Shown in pieces: positions 34,276 to 42,311 of a stretch of DNA of 64,000 bases. Origin of the DNA: Chania multitudinisentens RB-25 (GTDB lineage Bacteria; Pseudomonadota; Gammaproteobacteria; Enterobacterales; Enterobacteriaceae). The stretch is taken from assembly GCF_000520015.2 (NCBI RefSeq), contig NZ_CP007044.2, positions 4,774,001 through 4,838,000 of the forward strand, in the 5' to 3' direction. The position numbers and the translations under genes were made by a program. Below the pieces are notes generated by a model. It searched no databases, had not been told where the DNA came from, and worked only from the letters and a program-made list of their open reading frames with translations. How positions within the stretch are numbered: the stretch's first letter is position 1; the number at the start of each line of letters is the position of its first letter.

Positions 34276-34614
34276 TCAGGCTGTCAGTATTTCCTGATAG
34301 ACCGCAATATAGACGTAGCCGCAACTTCCCAATGTATCCACTTCACAAGTAAACCCCGCATGCTGGACAGTCACGCAATGCGAATGGAGGGGATATAGTT
34401 CACCAGACAACAAAAGAGCTTCCAACTGTTCTATCAATGTCGGGAACGTTTGGTTAAGTGTATCGGCAACCTCGGGAGTAAAAACACCTATATAGTTCGC
34501 CCTGTCGGCAAGAAAATGTAGGCGGGCTCCTTCCTGAACTAACCGGGCCCCTAATCGTGGCGTGATATCAGGCTGTAGCCCCCAAGCTGGGGGCAAATTT
34601 GTGTTATTGCTCAT
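34276..34614 (-). CDS. CbeA/YeeU-family type IV antitoxin, orphan
   Basis: 112 residues from the ATG at 34614, with AGAGGT 6 bases upstream (the reading from 34683 adds a non-conserved lead). The family pattern of YeeU/CbeA is clear: PAWGLQPDITPRLGARLVQEGARLHFL in two adjacent blocks, LNQTFPTLIEQLEALLLSGEL, and TCEVDTLGSCGYVYIAVY. CbeA binds MreB/FtsZ filaments and counters CbtA. A normal CbtA gene should follow on the same strand; instead only a broken toxin lies nearby on the opposite strand, so this antitoxin appears to be left over. Confidence 0.85.
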   Translation of the reverse strand: MSNNTNLPPAWGLQPDITPRLGARLVQEGARLHFLADRANYIGVFTPEVADTLNQTFPTLIEQLEALLLSGELYPLHSHCVTVQHAGFTCEVDTLGSCGYVYIAVYQEILTA

Positions 34615-35088
34615 GTTGACCTCTTGGTGAGTGCTGGTGTGAACAGTTTTACCAGTCGAATATGGCAAAGCCGGGTAATTCATCGTTCAAAGCATCGGTA
34701 TGGCTCATCTCAATACAATGACGCTTTAGCTGGGTAGCTATGAGTCAACGAGCGGATTTGGACAACCAAGCCCCCAGGCGAATGAGATATCCTGAGACGG
34801 TGAAGCTCAACCCCACTCTATGCGGTCATGTGACATGGCATAGAACAATGCATTGCCGTCTTCGGTGATATGAGCGCTACTTCACAATAAATAACGGAAT
34901 ATTGTTGGTAATATTTCAGCAGATTGCATTGCTAACTCCATGATTTAAAAAGCAGGGATATTATGGTTTAATATCAATTTGGCAAACAGGTGCAAAGTTT
35001 TTCTCAAAAATACTGACAGCAGCCTAAAGTCAATTAAGCAAAAATGCTCACATGAAAATGAGCCTTAAAAGCCTAGGAGGAAAAGGAT
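34615..35088. other. Gap in the accessory island
   Basis: About 470 bp without a supported gene. Genes that normally precede cbeA (RadC-like, YeeT-like) are not recognisable here. AGGAGG at 35075-35080 serves the next gene. Confidence 0.4.
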
Positions 35089-36351
35089 TTGGACCACGTA
35101 ATGGATAAACAGGCAGGTGAGTTTACAAGGTTCCTCAGTCATATCTCAGTATGGGATACGCTTAATCACCAGGCAAAAGAACGTTATCGAAGCAAGCTTG
35201 CACCGGATTTTCGTCTGTTTGACTTGTTGCGATGTAATGAGATGACACTCTCCCGTTGTTTGGCTTTTCTGCTTGATCCAAAAGGGACTCATGGCCAAGG
35301 TGAATTATTTCTCTCGAAATTTCTTCAAATCTTGCCTGAAAACCTGAGCTTTCCTTGCTCAGGGGAAGCAACAATTTTTACCGAATATACAATGCCTGAT
35401 GCGCGGCGATTGGATATATTACTGACCTGCTCAAACAGTGCTATTGGAATAGAAAACAAACCCTGGGCTGAAGATCAACTGTTACAACTTTACGACTATG
35501 CCAAGTGGATGAATGAGCGATATACACAGAACCACTGGTTACTCATTTATCTATGTAATAATGAAATAGGTGAAAAAACCCTACCAAGTGACAGTAATCC
35601 CAATCTAAAAGATGGAGTATTCCCTTTCACTTTCTACCGTTTTGTCGAATGGTTGGAGGAGTGTTCCCTGCATGTCACAGCCCTGCAAGTACGTGTATTT
35701 ATCGATGAACTGGCCCAATTCATTCGTGAGCAAATAAATGGAGAAAGTAATATGGATGAGCAGAGTGAATTAACCCAGTTAATACTTAGTAGCCCTGAGA
35801 ATATCCGTGCAACATTTTTGGCAGCACGTAGCTTAAGAAATATCAAGTCACAGATGTGGCGGAAATTTTCAGATAATTTACTAAATCAACTCATACCACT
35901 TGAAGTTAACATTGAGTACGATCCTGAATTGCTTGATGGAAAAAAAGAGATAGGATTTGACATCATTTTCCACCCAGGTGATCGATTCGCCTTGAGATGG
36001 CAATTTGAGTATTCAAACTATAGAGGCTTCTGTTTTGGCATTGTAAATCATAATGAAGTTGAGCATGTGAAGGATGCAATATTGTATCCACAAATTCGCA
36101 GTGCGATGAATCAGTGTTTTCCTTATGTTAGTGAAGAGGGGTCAGATTAGTGGCCATGGTGGTGTTGGGCTGAGTCAACCATGGATGTTCCGGGTAATTG
36201 GGAAATGAACCCAGAGGCATGGCTTCTCTTACTGAAGAGTGATGAGAATAGTTTGGCGCAGACAGTGATAAAGATTGTCCAACGCATGAAAGACAAATTC
36301 GATCTTAAACTGCTCAGAGGTGAGCTTTCCGCTAAAAGTTCAAGATTATAA
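35089..36351 (+). pseudogene. PD-(D/E)XK nuclease-like gene interrupted by an in-frame amber codon
   Basis: A TTG at 35089 with AGGAGG 8 bases upstream begins 353 codons: RCLAFLLDPKGTHGQGELFL, then the nuclease-type core EYTMPDARRLDILLT and AIGIENKPWAEDQ (D...ExK pattern), then YAKWMNE. The frame meets TAG at 36148-36150 and stays open in the same frame for 66 codons to TAA at 36349-36351. The continuation (WPWWCWAESTMDVPGNWEM, NPEAWLLLLKSD) looks like the normal C-terminus of this family, so the TAG is probably a nonsense mutation. Members of this family occur in defence islands and phage-like elements. Readthrough by a suppressor tRNA is an alternative. Confidence 0.7.
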
Positions 36352-36375
36352 ATTGAATAGCTCATACTTAATATC

Positions 36376-36469
36376 GAGACTGTAATTTAAATTGTGTAAT
36401 TGCCTGTTTTTGATATGTTCTTCCTGACAATGGAGACAGGCAAATTATGGACGAAAAGAAGCTCAAGTT
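36376..36469 (+). mobile_element. Left-end fragment of an IS256-family element
   Basis: Begins with GAGACTGTAA, reads through TGCCTG...GACAATGGAGACAGGC and reaches ATGGACGAAAAGAAGCTCAA (MDEKKLK), which I recognise as the start of IS256-family transposases of enterobacteria. After nine codons it hits TGA and the similarity ends. A GC-rich stretch at 36472-36500 may be a piece of another element. Confidence 0.55.
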
Positions 36470-36507
36470 GGACTGACCCCACCCCGGTAGACGATCCTGC
36501 CCTATAG

Positions 36508-36856
36508 TTGGATTGGCCCATTCTTAAATATGACTTTTCACGCAACCAGGCGACAAGCGCATTAAGGAAAGTCTTGCGTGAGCAAATCGGAAATCACAAT
36601 AGATGGGTGTTTGTTCATAAAACAAAAAGCTGGAGATCTGATGGAACGTCAACAGAATCAGTCCGCAAGTTGCGTATTGACTCAAATAACGGGTGGCGCA
36701 CGGCCCTAAAACGAGCAGGCATAGAAAACTTCCGTTTCCACGATTTGCGACACACATGGGCAAGCTGGTTAATTCAGGCTGGTGTCCCGCTGTCTGTTTT
36801 GCAGGAAATGGGGGGTTGGGAGTCAATAGAAATGGTGCGTCGATATGCCCACCTGG
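36508..36856 (+). pseudogene. Tyrosine integrase remnant, part 1 (before the IS3-family insertion)
   Basis: Encodes the catalytic C-terminal domain: RWVFVHKTK, IENFRFHDLRHTWASWLIQ (HxxR box) and MVRRYAHL (the final Tyr). The N-terminal DNA-binding half is missing; the sequence is lost at about 36530, beside IS fragments. The frame ends where an IS3-family element begins; the last part of the protein resumes at 38057. It is the integrase expected beside tRNA-Arg, so it probably inserted this island. Confidence 0.82.
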
Positions 36857-36930
36857 TGTAGTCCCCCCTGAATTTAGTCTTACAGTTTAATGGAGTTCTC
36901 TGGTTAAAATGCAACCAATGGAGGCTCATC

Positions 36931-37197
36931 ATGAAGAAAGCGCGTTTCACTGAAACCCAGATCCTGCGGGTACTGAAAGAAGTTGAAGGTGGCCGGCATG
37001 TGAAGGATGTTTGCCGCGAAAACGGTGTATCGGAAGCCAGCTACTACAACTGGAAATCCAAATATGGCGGTATGGGATCCTCTGATATCAAACGTATGAA
37101 AGAGCTGGAACAGGAAAATCGGCGGCTAAAACAAATGTATGCATCCCTGAGCTTAGACCATGAAATTCTTAAGGATGTTGTAGCAAAAAAACTTTAA
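36931..37197 (+). CDS. IS3-family transposase OrfA
   Basis: 88 residues: helix-turn-helix (FTETQILRVLKEVEGG, VKDVCRENGVSEASYYNWK) followed by a leucine-zipper stretch (MKELEQENRRLKQMYASL). An A-run (37185-37191, A AAA AAA) just before its stop is a candidate -1 slippery site for making the OrfAB fusion. Confidence 0.9.
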   Translation: MKKARFTETQILRVLKEVEGGRHVKDVCRENGVSEASYYNWKSKYGGMGSSDIKRMKELEQENRRLKQMYASLSLDHEILKDVVAKKL

Positions 37198-37199
37198 CG

Positions 37200-38039
37200 G
37201 TGCCTGAAAAGCGTGAGCTGGTGCGTTATGTCATGACGGAACATCAGACCAGCGAACGACGCGGGTGCCGAATTATGGGGATGAGTCGAAGCCTGTTGCA
37301 TTACTGCCCGAACACGGCACGGGATATGCCTGTGATCGAGGCATTACAAAAATTGGCCCATCAATATCCGGCCTATGGCTTCGGCCTGATGTTCAATAAG
37401 TTACGCCAGGCAGGACGGTCATGGAATGCAAAACGGGTTTACCGACTCTATCGCCTGTTAAAACTCAACCTCAGGCGTAAAGGGAAAAAACGCTTACCTA
37501 ACCGGCATCCACAGCCTTTGGCTACTCCACTTAAAATAAACCACTGCTGGTCGGTTGATTTTATGAGTGATGCGTTGCTGGACGGGCGTCGGTTTAGATT
37601 ATTTAACGTCGTCGATGATTTTAATCGGGAAGCGCTGGCCATAGAGGCTGACTTGAATATACCGGCTCATCGTGTTGTTCGTATACTGGAACGACTCAGT
37701 GCAGAAAGAGGTTACCCCGCATTTATACGAAGTGATAACGGGCCAGAACTCACAGCAGCAGCGTTAGCCGAATGGGCAGAACGCCACGGCGTGATACTTG
37801 ATTTTATTCAGCCAGGCAAACCGATGCAGAACGGATTTATCGAGCGATTTAACAAAACGCTGCGAACAGAGATACTTGATATGTATCTGTTCCGAACGCT
37901 TTCGGAAGTGCGAGAGTTAACAGAAAACTGGCGTACAGAATATAACGAGGAACGCCCGCATAGCTCACAGGGCAATGTGCCGCCAGTTATTTATGCGAGG
38001 CAAAAACTGAACGGAGATCCTCATTGGCGGTGGTACTAA
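37200..38039 (+). CDS. IS3-family transposase OrfB (DDE integrase core)
   Basis: 279 residues in the -1 frame relative to OrfA. The DDE catalytic triad is visible in HCWSVDFMSDAL (D), IRSDNGPELTA (D) and QNGFIERFNKTLRTE (E). It ends NGDPHWRWY, 17 bp before the right inverted repeat. Both frames look intact, so the element may still move. Confidence 0.9.
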   Translation: MPEKRELVRYVMTEHQTSERRGCRIMGMSRSLLHYCPNTARDMPVIEALQKLAHQYPAYGFGLMFNKLRQAGRSWNAKRVYRLYRLLKLNLRRKGKKRLPNRHPQPLATPLKINHCWSVDFMSDALLDGRRFRLFNVVDDFNREALAIEADLNIPAHRVVRILERLSAERGYPAFIRSDNGPELTAAALAEWAERHGVILDFIQPGKPMQNGFIERFNKTLRTEILDMYLFRTLSEVRELTENWRTEYNEERPHSSQGNVPPVIYARQKLNGDPHWRWY

Positions 38040-38056
38040 AAACTGGAGGGACTACA

Positions 38057-38167
38057 CTTGCACCAAGTCACTTGACCGAACATGCGCGCCAGATTGATGC
38101 GATTTTTGGCGTTAGTGTCCCAAATCTGTCTCACCTTGAAAGACAGGAAGGAACAAATGATGTGTAA
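38057..38167 (+). pseudogene. Tyrosine integrase remnant, part 2 (after the IS)
   Basis: The frame continues the integrase: APSHLTEHARQIDAIFGVSV, then PNLSHLERQEGTNDV and a TAA. It joins part 1 exactly at the YAHL-AP position after removal of the element and target duplication. Ends 15 bp before the tRNA 3' end. Confidence 0.82.
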
Positions 38168-38182
38168 CTATATGATTCAAAA

Positions 38183-38259
38183 TGGTACGCCCTAAAGGAT
38201 TCGAACCTTTGACCTACGGCTTAGAAGGCCGTTGCTCTATCCAACTGAGCTAAGGGCGC
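38183..38259 (-). tRNA. argU: tRNA-Arg (anticodon TCT)
   Basis: 77 nt with encoded CCA. Acceptor GCGCCCT/AGGGCGT, D-arm AGCTCAGTTGGATAGAGC, anticodon stem-loop with TCT (CGGCC-TTCTAAG-CCG), T-arm GGTTCGAATCC. E. coli argU, which lies near folD and is a known prophage site (DLP12), is very similar. The rare AGA/AGG-reading tRNA. Confidence 0.95.
38189..38206. repeat. Candidate attachment site (att) in the tRNA-Arg 3' end
   Basis: GCCCTAAAGGATTCGAAC, covering the T-arm and acceptor end of the tRNA. It matches 17 of 18 bases of the sequence at 34095-34112 in direct orientation. Confidence 0.65.
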
Positions 38260-38598
38260 ATTTGGGATGTGGTAAACAGAGTTGCGGGTTGGATTATACG
38301 GTCAGAGGTTAGCGAGTCAATGCCTTTTCATAATGCAACGGCGGCAAGCGTGTTTTATGGTGATTTTTCGCACACAGAAGCGATTTTGGGCAACGTTGCT
38401 TTTTATCCAACACATAATACTGTCAGATAAGCAAGATAAAAACCTAGAGGATCATGCTGTTGAGACAAAAAGCCTAAATCACGACTCGGCTGTTTCCCCA
38501 ATCTCTGCCTAACCCTGATTCAGTGCCTGACAGAGCGCCTCTCTTCTGACAAAATAGCCACCTCCCCCGCTTTTCTTAAATGATGGATTTCCTCACTG
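38260..38598. other. Divergent gap between tRNA-Arg and folD
   Basis: About 340 bp with promoters for both. A 76-codon frame at 38282-38512 lacks a ribosome binding site and recognisable content and is not called. Confidence 0.5.
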
Positions 38599-39465
38599 AT
38601 GGCAGCAAAGATTATTGATGGTAAAACGATTGCGCAGCAGGTTAGAAACGAAGTGGCTGAGCAAGTGAAACAACGTTTGGCAGCAGGCAAACGTGCTCCG
38701 GGCCTGGCGGTGGTTCTGGTCGGCGAAAACCCGGCCTCACAGATTTATGTTGCCAGCAAGCGCAAAGCCTGTGAAGAAGTCGGCTTTATCTCCCGCTCCT
38801 ACGATCTACCCGCCTCTACCACTGAACCTGAATTGCTGGCATTAATTGATAAGCTGAATGCCGATGGTGAAATTGACGGCATTCTGGTGCAACTTCCATT
38901 ACCTGCCGGCATTGATAATGTCAAAGTGCTGGAACGTATTCATCCAGATAAAGACGTGGACGGTTTCCACCCTTACAACGTGGGCCGCCTATGCCAGCGT
39001 GCGCCAAAACTGCGCCCTTGCACCCCACGCGGGATCGTCACCTTGCTGGAACGCTACAACATTGATGCTTACGGCCTGAACGCCGTAGTCGTCGGGGCTT
39101 CCAACATCGTTGGCCGCCCGATGAGTATGGAACTGCTGCTGGCTGGCTGCACCACCACCGTTACGCACCGCTTTACCAAAAACCTGCGTCACCATATCGA
39201 AAACGCCGATCTGCTGATCGTCGCCGTTGGTAAACCGGGTTTTATTCCGGGGGAATGGATCAAACCCGGTGCGATCGTCATTGACGTGGGTATCAACCGT
39301 TTGGAAAACGGTAAAGTGGTTGGCGATGTCGATTTCGCAAGTGCAAACCAGCGTGCATCCTACATTACCCCAGTTCCTGGTGGTGTTGGCCCAATGACTG
39401 TTGCTACACTGATCCAAAATACCTTGCAGGCCTGCGAGGAATATCACGACATTCAACCAACATAA
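38599..39465 (+). CDS. folD: Methylenetetrahydrofolate dehydrogenase/cyclohydrolase
   Basis: 288 residues, the E. coli length. Bifunctional enzyme of one-carbon folate metabolism: 5,10-methylene-THF to 5,10-methenyl-THF (NADP) to 10-formyl-THF. Active-site Lys in YVASKRKACEEVG; family blocks ILVQLPLP, DVDGFHP and VGASNIVGRPM (NADP pocket) and PVPGGVGPMTVA. Twelve bases before ybcJ. Confidence 0.97.
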   Translation: MAAKIIDGKTIAQQVRNEVAEQVKQRLAAGKRAPGLAVVLVGENPASQIYVASKRKACEEVGFISRSYDLPASTTEPELLALIDKLNADGEIDGILVQLPLPAGIDNVKVLERIHPDKDVDGFHPYNVGRLCQRAPKLRPCTPRGIVTLLERYNIDAYGLNAVVVGASNIVGRPMSMELLLAGCTTTVTHRFTKNLRHHIENADLLIVAVGKPGFIPGEWIKPGAIVIDVGINRLENGKVVGDVDFASANQRASYITPVPGGVGPMTVATLIQNTLQACEEYHDIQPT

Positions 39466-39476
39466 GTAAAGGTAGT

Positions 39477-39689
39477 ATGGAAATTTTTAATCTGGAAAAT
39501 CACCCGCACGTTGAGCTGTGCGATTTGCTGAAGTTTCAAGGCTGGTGTGAGAGCGGCGGCGCAGCTAAAGAAGCCATCGCCGAAGGGCACGTTAAAGTCA
39601 ACGGCCAAGTGGAAACGCGCAAGCGCTGCAAAATCGTTGATGGCCAGAAAGTCAGCTATAAAGGCATGAACGTCACGGTCAAAGCCTGA
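39477..39689 (+). CDS. ybcJ: S4-domain RNA-binding protein YbcJ
   Basis: 70 residues with AAAGGT before the ATG. S4-type RNA-binding fold: LCDLLKFQGWCESGGAAKEAIAEG, VKVNGQVETRKRCKI, GQKVSYKG. Small free S4 proteins bind structured RNA; the target is unknown. folD-ybcJ order is conserved in enterobacteria. Confidence 0.93.
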   Translation: MEIFNLENHPHVELCDLLKFQGWCESGGAAKEAIAEGHVKVNGQVETRKRCKIVDGQKVSYKGMNVTVKA

Positions 39690-39709
39690 CCGTTCCAGCC
39701 CCCAAAGAA

Positions 39710-39737
39710 ATGCCGGGTTAACCAGGTTGCCCGGCAT
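39710..39737 (+). terminator. Terminator after folD-ybcJ
   Basis: Stem ATGCCGGG/CCCGGCAT with a 12 nt loop, then CTTTGTT. Placed between convergent ybcJ and fucA. Confidence 0.7.
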
Positions 39738-39801
39738 CTTTGTTACCAAGCGTCATGCCGTTGAGAATCTGTATTCAGGCAGGCCGAATTTCCCCACAGA
39801 T

Positions 39802-40449
39802 TCACTCTTCAACACGCAGACCGTAAGTTTTAAACCTCTCCAATACAATGGCAATTTCTTCATCAGACAACACCGGTACAGGCTCAACAATAGGTAAGAT
39901 TGAAAGGTAAAGTTCGGCCAATACTTCAACTTCGTGAGCCAGCCACAGCGCTTTTTGCAGATTAACCTCACAGGCGATCATGCCATGATGTTGTAATAGC
40001 GTGGCTTTGCGATTTTTTAGCGCAACCGCAACATATTCAGAAAGCTTTTTGGTTCCAAAGGTGGCATAAGGCGCACACGGGATCGAGCTTCCTCCTGCTG
40101 CGGCAATCATGTAGTGAATGGCAGGGATTGGGCGATTAAGAATGGATACTGCGGTGCAATTTACGGCGTGATTATGTACTACCGCATTAGCGTCCGGCCG
40201 TGTGTGGTAAGCAACCTGATGAAAACGCCATTCGCTGGAGGGCAGTTTCCCTGCTTCAGGTTTCCCATCGCCATCAATATAAACAATGTGCGATTCTGTC
40301 AGATTCTCATACGGGATACCTGTGGGGGTGATCAGCATACCGTCCTGATAACGCACACTGACATTACCCGCAGTGCCCTGATTAAGCCCCAAACGAGTCA
40401 TTTCCAAACAGGTATGAATAATTTCGCGAGCGAATGAATCTCTTGCCAT
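39802..40449 (-). CDS. fucA: L-fuculose-1-phosphate aldolase
   Basis: 215 residues, same as E. coli FucA. The ATG at 40449 has AGAGG 6 bases upstream. Zinc class II aldolase: Glu in PSSEWRFHQ, His pair in AVVHNHAVN, His in LLQHHGMIA. Splits fuculose-1-P to DHAP and L-lactaldehyde. Divergent from fucPIKUR. In E. coli fucO (lactaldehyde reductase) follows in the same operon; here no fucO is present and the next gene is ybcJ. Confidence 0.95.
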   Translation of the reverse strand: MARDSFAREIIHTCLEMTRLGLNQGTAGNVSVRYQDGMLITPTGIPYENLTESHIVYIDGDGKPEAGKLPSSEWRFHQVAYHTRPDANAVVHNHAVNCTAVSILNRPIPAIHYMIAAAGGSSIPCAPYATFGTKKLSEYVAVALKNRKATLLQHHGMIACEVNLQKALWLAHEVEVLAELYLSILPIVEPVPVLSDEEIAIVLERFKTYGLRVEE

Positions 40450-40621
40450 TTTTGCCTCTTTGCCCAAGTCATGGTGTCAACAATAAAAGTGGGTATAAAT
40501 ACATGGCTTTTATATTTATCCTATAGCAAACAACAATAAACACCTGAGTAAAAATATGTGATAGGCATCAATATAATGGCCATATTTATCTGAAAATAAA
40601 ACGTTAGGCTAAGTAATAAAA

Positions 40622-40755
40622 TGTCCGTTTAATCGTAATCATCAGCAAACGGTCAATTATTACAAAGCCTATCAACAATTGACCGTTTAAAATTAAAAAT
40701 AAAAAATCGGTCATTAACCTTGTGTTATTTAATTCAATGATGATTAAAACGGTCA
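40622..40755. promoter_or_regulatory. Array of AAACGGTCA repeats between fucA and fucP, likely FucR operators
   Basis: Five copies of the 9-mer: TGTCCGTTT (40622, inverted, one change), AAACGGTCA (40647), TGACCGTTT (40680, inverted), AATCGGTCA (40705, one change) and AAACGGTCA (40747). The second and third form a perfect 12 bp inverted repeat AAACGGTCAATT/AATTGACCGTTT with an 18 bp spacer. Repeats of this kind suit a DeoR-family regulator such as FucR, encoded in this locus. Binding is inferred. Confidence 0.6.
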
Positions 40756-40769
40756 TGTTTTCAGTTTTA

Positions 40770-40792
40770 TTAAAGTGATAATGTTCACAATT
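40770..40792. promoter_or_regulatory. CRP-binding site upstream of fucP
   Basis: AGTGA-TAATGT-TCACA has both CRP half-sites (consensus TGTGA-N6-TCACA), with one change. Cyclic AMP-CRP control is known for fuc genes of E. coli. Confidence 0.7.
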
Positions 40793-40956
40793 TCCCCACC
40801 AATCACATTGAATGTGATTGCGCTCATATTTTTAATATTTTTTTATTTTGAGAATGACCTTACTTATCGCACTAACGGCGTATAACTTCCTGCCAGAACA
40901 GCAGGATGAGCATAAGTGAACGTCGTCAAAAAATTATCTGATCTAACGAGGGCGCT

Positions 40957-42279
40957 ATGGGAAACGTTTCAATTCAGTCAGAAAGCTACCGTGTTGCCAG
41001 CCAGGAGCGTAAAAGGAGTTACGTCATTCCCTTTGCATTACTTTGCTCGTTGTTTTTCTTATGGGCAGTGGCCAACAATCTTAATGATATTTTACTGCCG
41101 CAGTTTCAACAGGCTTTTACGTTAACCAACTTTCAGGCTGGCCTGATACAGTCTGCTTTTTATTTTGGCTACTTCCTCATTCCTATTCCTGCGGGAATAT
41201 TAATGAAAAAATTGAGCTACAAGGCCGGGATTATTACCGGGCTATTATTTTATGCTATTGGCGCAGCATTATTCTGGCCCGCAGCCGCAGGGATGAATTA
41301 TACACTTTTCCTGATCGGCCTCTTTATTATCGCCGCCGGACTGGGGTGTTTAGAAACGGCAGCCAACCCTTTTGTCACCGTATTAGGCCCAGAGGAATCA
41401 GGTCATTTCAGAATTAACCTGGCACAAACCTTTAACTCGTTCGGAGCCATTATTGCCGTGGTATTTGGTCAGGGGCTCATTCTGTCGCAAGTTCCTCATC
41501 AACCCGCAGAAGTGCTCAACCAAATGGCCCCGGAACAGCTTGCCGCTTATAACCACAGCCTGGTATTAGCAGTGCAATCTCCGTACATGATGATCGTGGC
41601 CGTAGTATTACTCGTGGCGTTACTGATTACGTTCACCAAATTTCCAACTATTCAAAGTGATGCTCACGACGACGGCAACCAAAGCGGTTCCCTGTTGGCC
41701 TCCGTTTCACGTCTGCTGCGTATTCGCCACTGGCGCTGGGCGGTGCTGGCGCAGTTCTGCTATGTCGGCGCACAAACGGCCTGCTGGAGCTACCTTATCC
41801 GCTACGCCATTGAAGAAATTCCCGGTACCACACCGGGTTTTGCAGCGAACTACCTGACCGCCACCATGGTGTGCTTCTTTATCGGGCGTTTCAGCGGCAC
41901 CTGGCTGATCCGCCGCTATGCTCCCCATAAGATACTGGCCATTTATGCCTTTATTTCCATGCTGCTGTGCGTTCTCTCTGCGCTGGCGGGTGGCCACATT
42001 GGCCTGCTGGCCCTCACGCTGGCCAGCCTGTTTATGTCAATTCAATACCCAACCATTTTCTCTTTGGGGATCAAAGGGCTCAACCAGGATACCAAATATG
42101 GCTCGTCCATTATCGTGATGACCATCGTTGGTGGTGGCATTGTCACCCCGCTGATGGGATTCGTTAGCGATGCAGCAGGTAACATTCCTACTGCTGAACT
42201 AATCCCGGCGCTGTGCTTCGCCATCATTTTTATCTTTGCCAAGTTCAGAACACAGGTTATTCCAGCCATCAACGTTTAA
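40957..42279 (+). CDS. fucP: L-fucose:H+ symporter
   Basis: 440 residues, 12 membrane segments, start ATG with GAGGG upstream. FucP blocks: LFFLWAVANNLNDILLPQFQ in TM1, IQSAFYFGYFLIPIPAGIL and AANPFVTVLGPE. Leads the plus-strand fucose operon; imports L-fucose with a proton. Confidence 0.95.
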   Translation: MGNVSIQSESYRVASQERKRSYVIPFALLCSLFFLWAVANNLNDILLPQFQQAFTLTNFQAGLIQSAFYFGYFLIPIPAGILMKKLSYKAGIITGLLFYAIGAALFWPAAAGMNYTLFLIGLFIIAAGLGCLETAANPFVTVLGPEESGHFRINLAQTFNSFGAIIAVVFGQGLILSQVPHQPAEVLNQMAPEQLAAYNHSLVLAVQSPYMMIVAVVLLVALLITFTKFPTIQSDAHDDGNQSGSLLASVSRLLRIRHWRWAVLAQFCYVGAQTACWSYLIRYAIEEIPGTTPGFAANYLTATMVCFFIGRFSGTWLIRRYAPHKILAIYAFISMLLCVLSALAGGHIGLLALTLASLFMSIQYPTIFSLGIKGLNQDTKYGSSIIVMTIVGGGIVTPLMGFVSDAAGNIPTAELIPALCFAIIFIFAKFRTQVIPAINV

Positions 42280-42311
42280 TAACCATTAACTGATTACCAT
42301 GGGGAACACCG

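Larger units (their letters stand above)
36857..38056 (+). mobile_element. Complete IS3-family insertion sequence (IS407 group likely)
   Basis: 1200 bp. Terminal inverted repeats begin TGTAGTCCC at both ends (36857 inward; 38056 inward on the other strand). Flanks CTGG (36853-36856) and CTTG (38057-38060) fit a 4 bp target duplication with one change, the size typical of the IS407 group. Two overlapping-frame genes (88 and 279 residues) encode the transposase. It splits the integrase gene between His-Leu and Ala-Pro codons. Confidence 0.88.

Noticed and set aside
38282..38512. 76-codon plus-strand frame upstream of folD
   Set aside because: No ribosome site or known family; overlaps the expected promoter region of folD.
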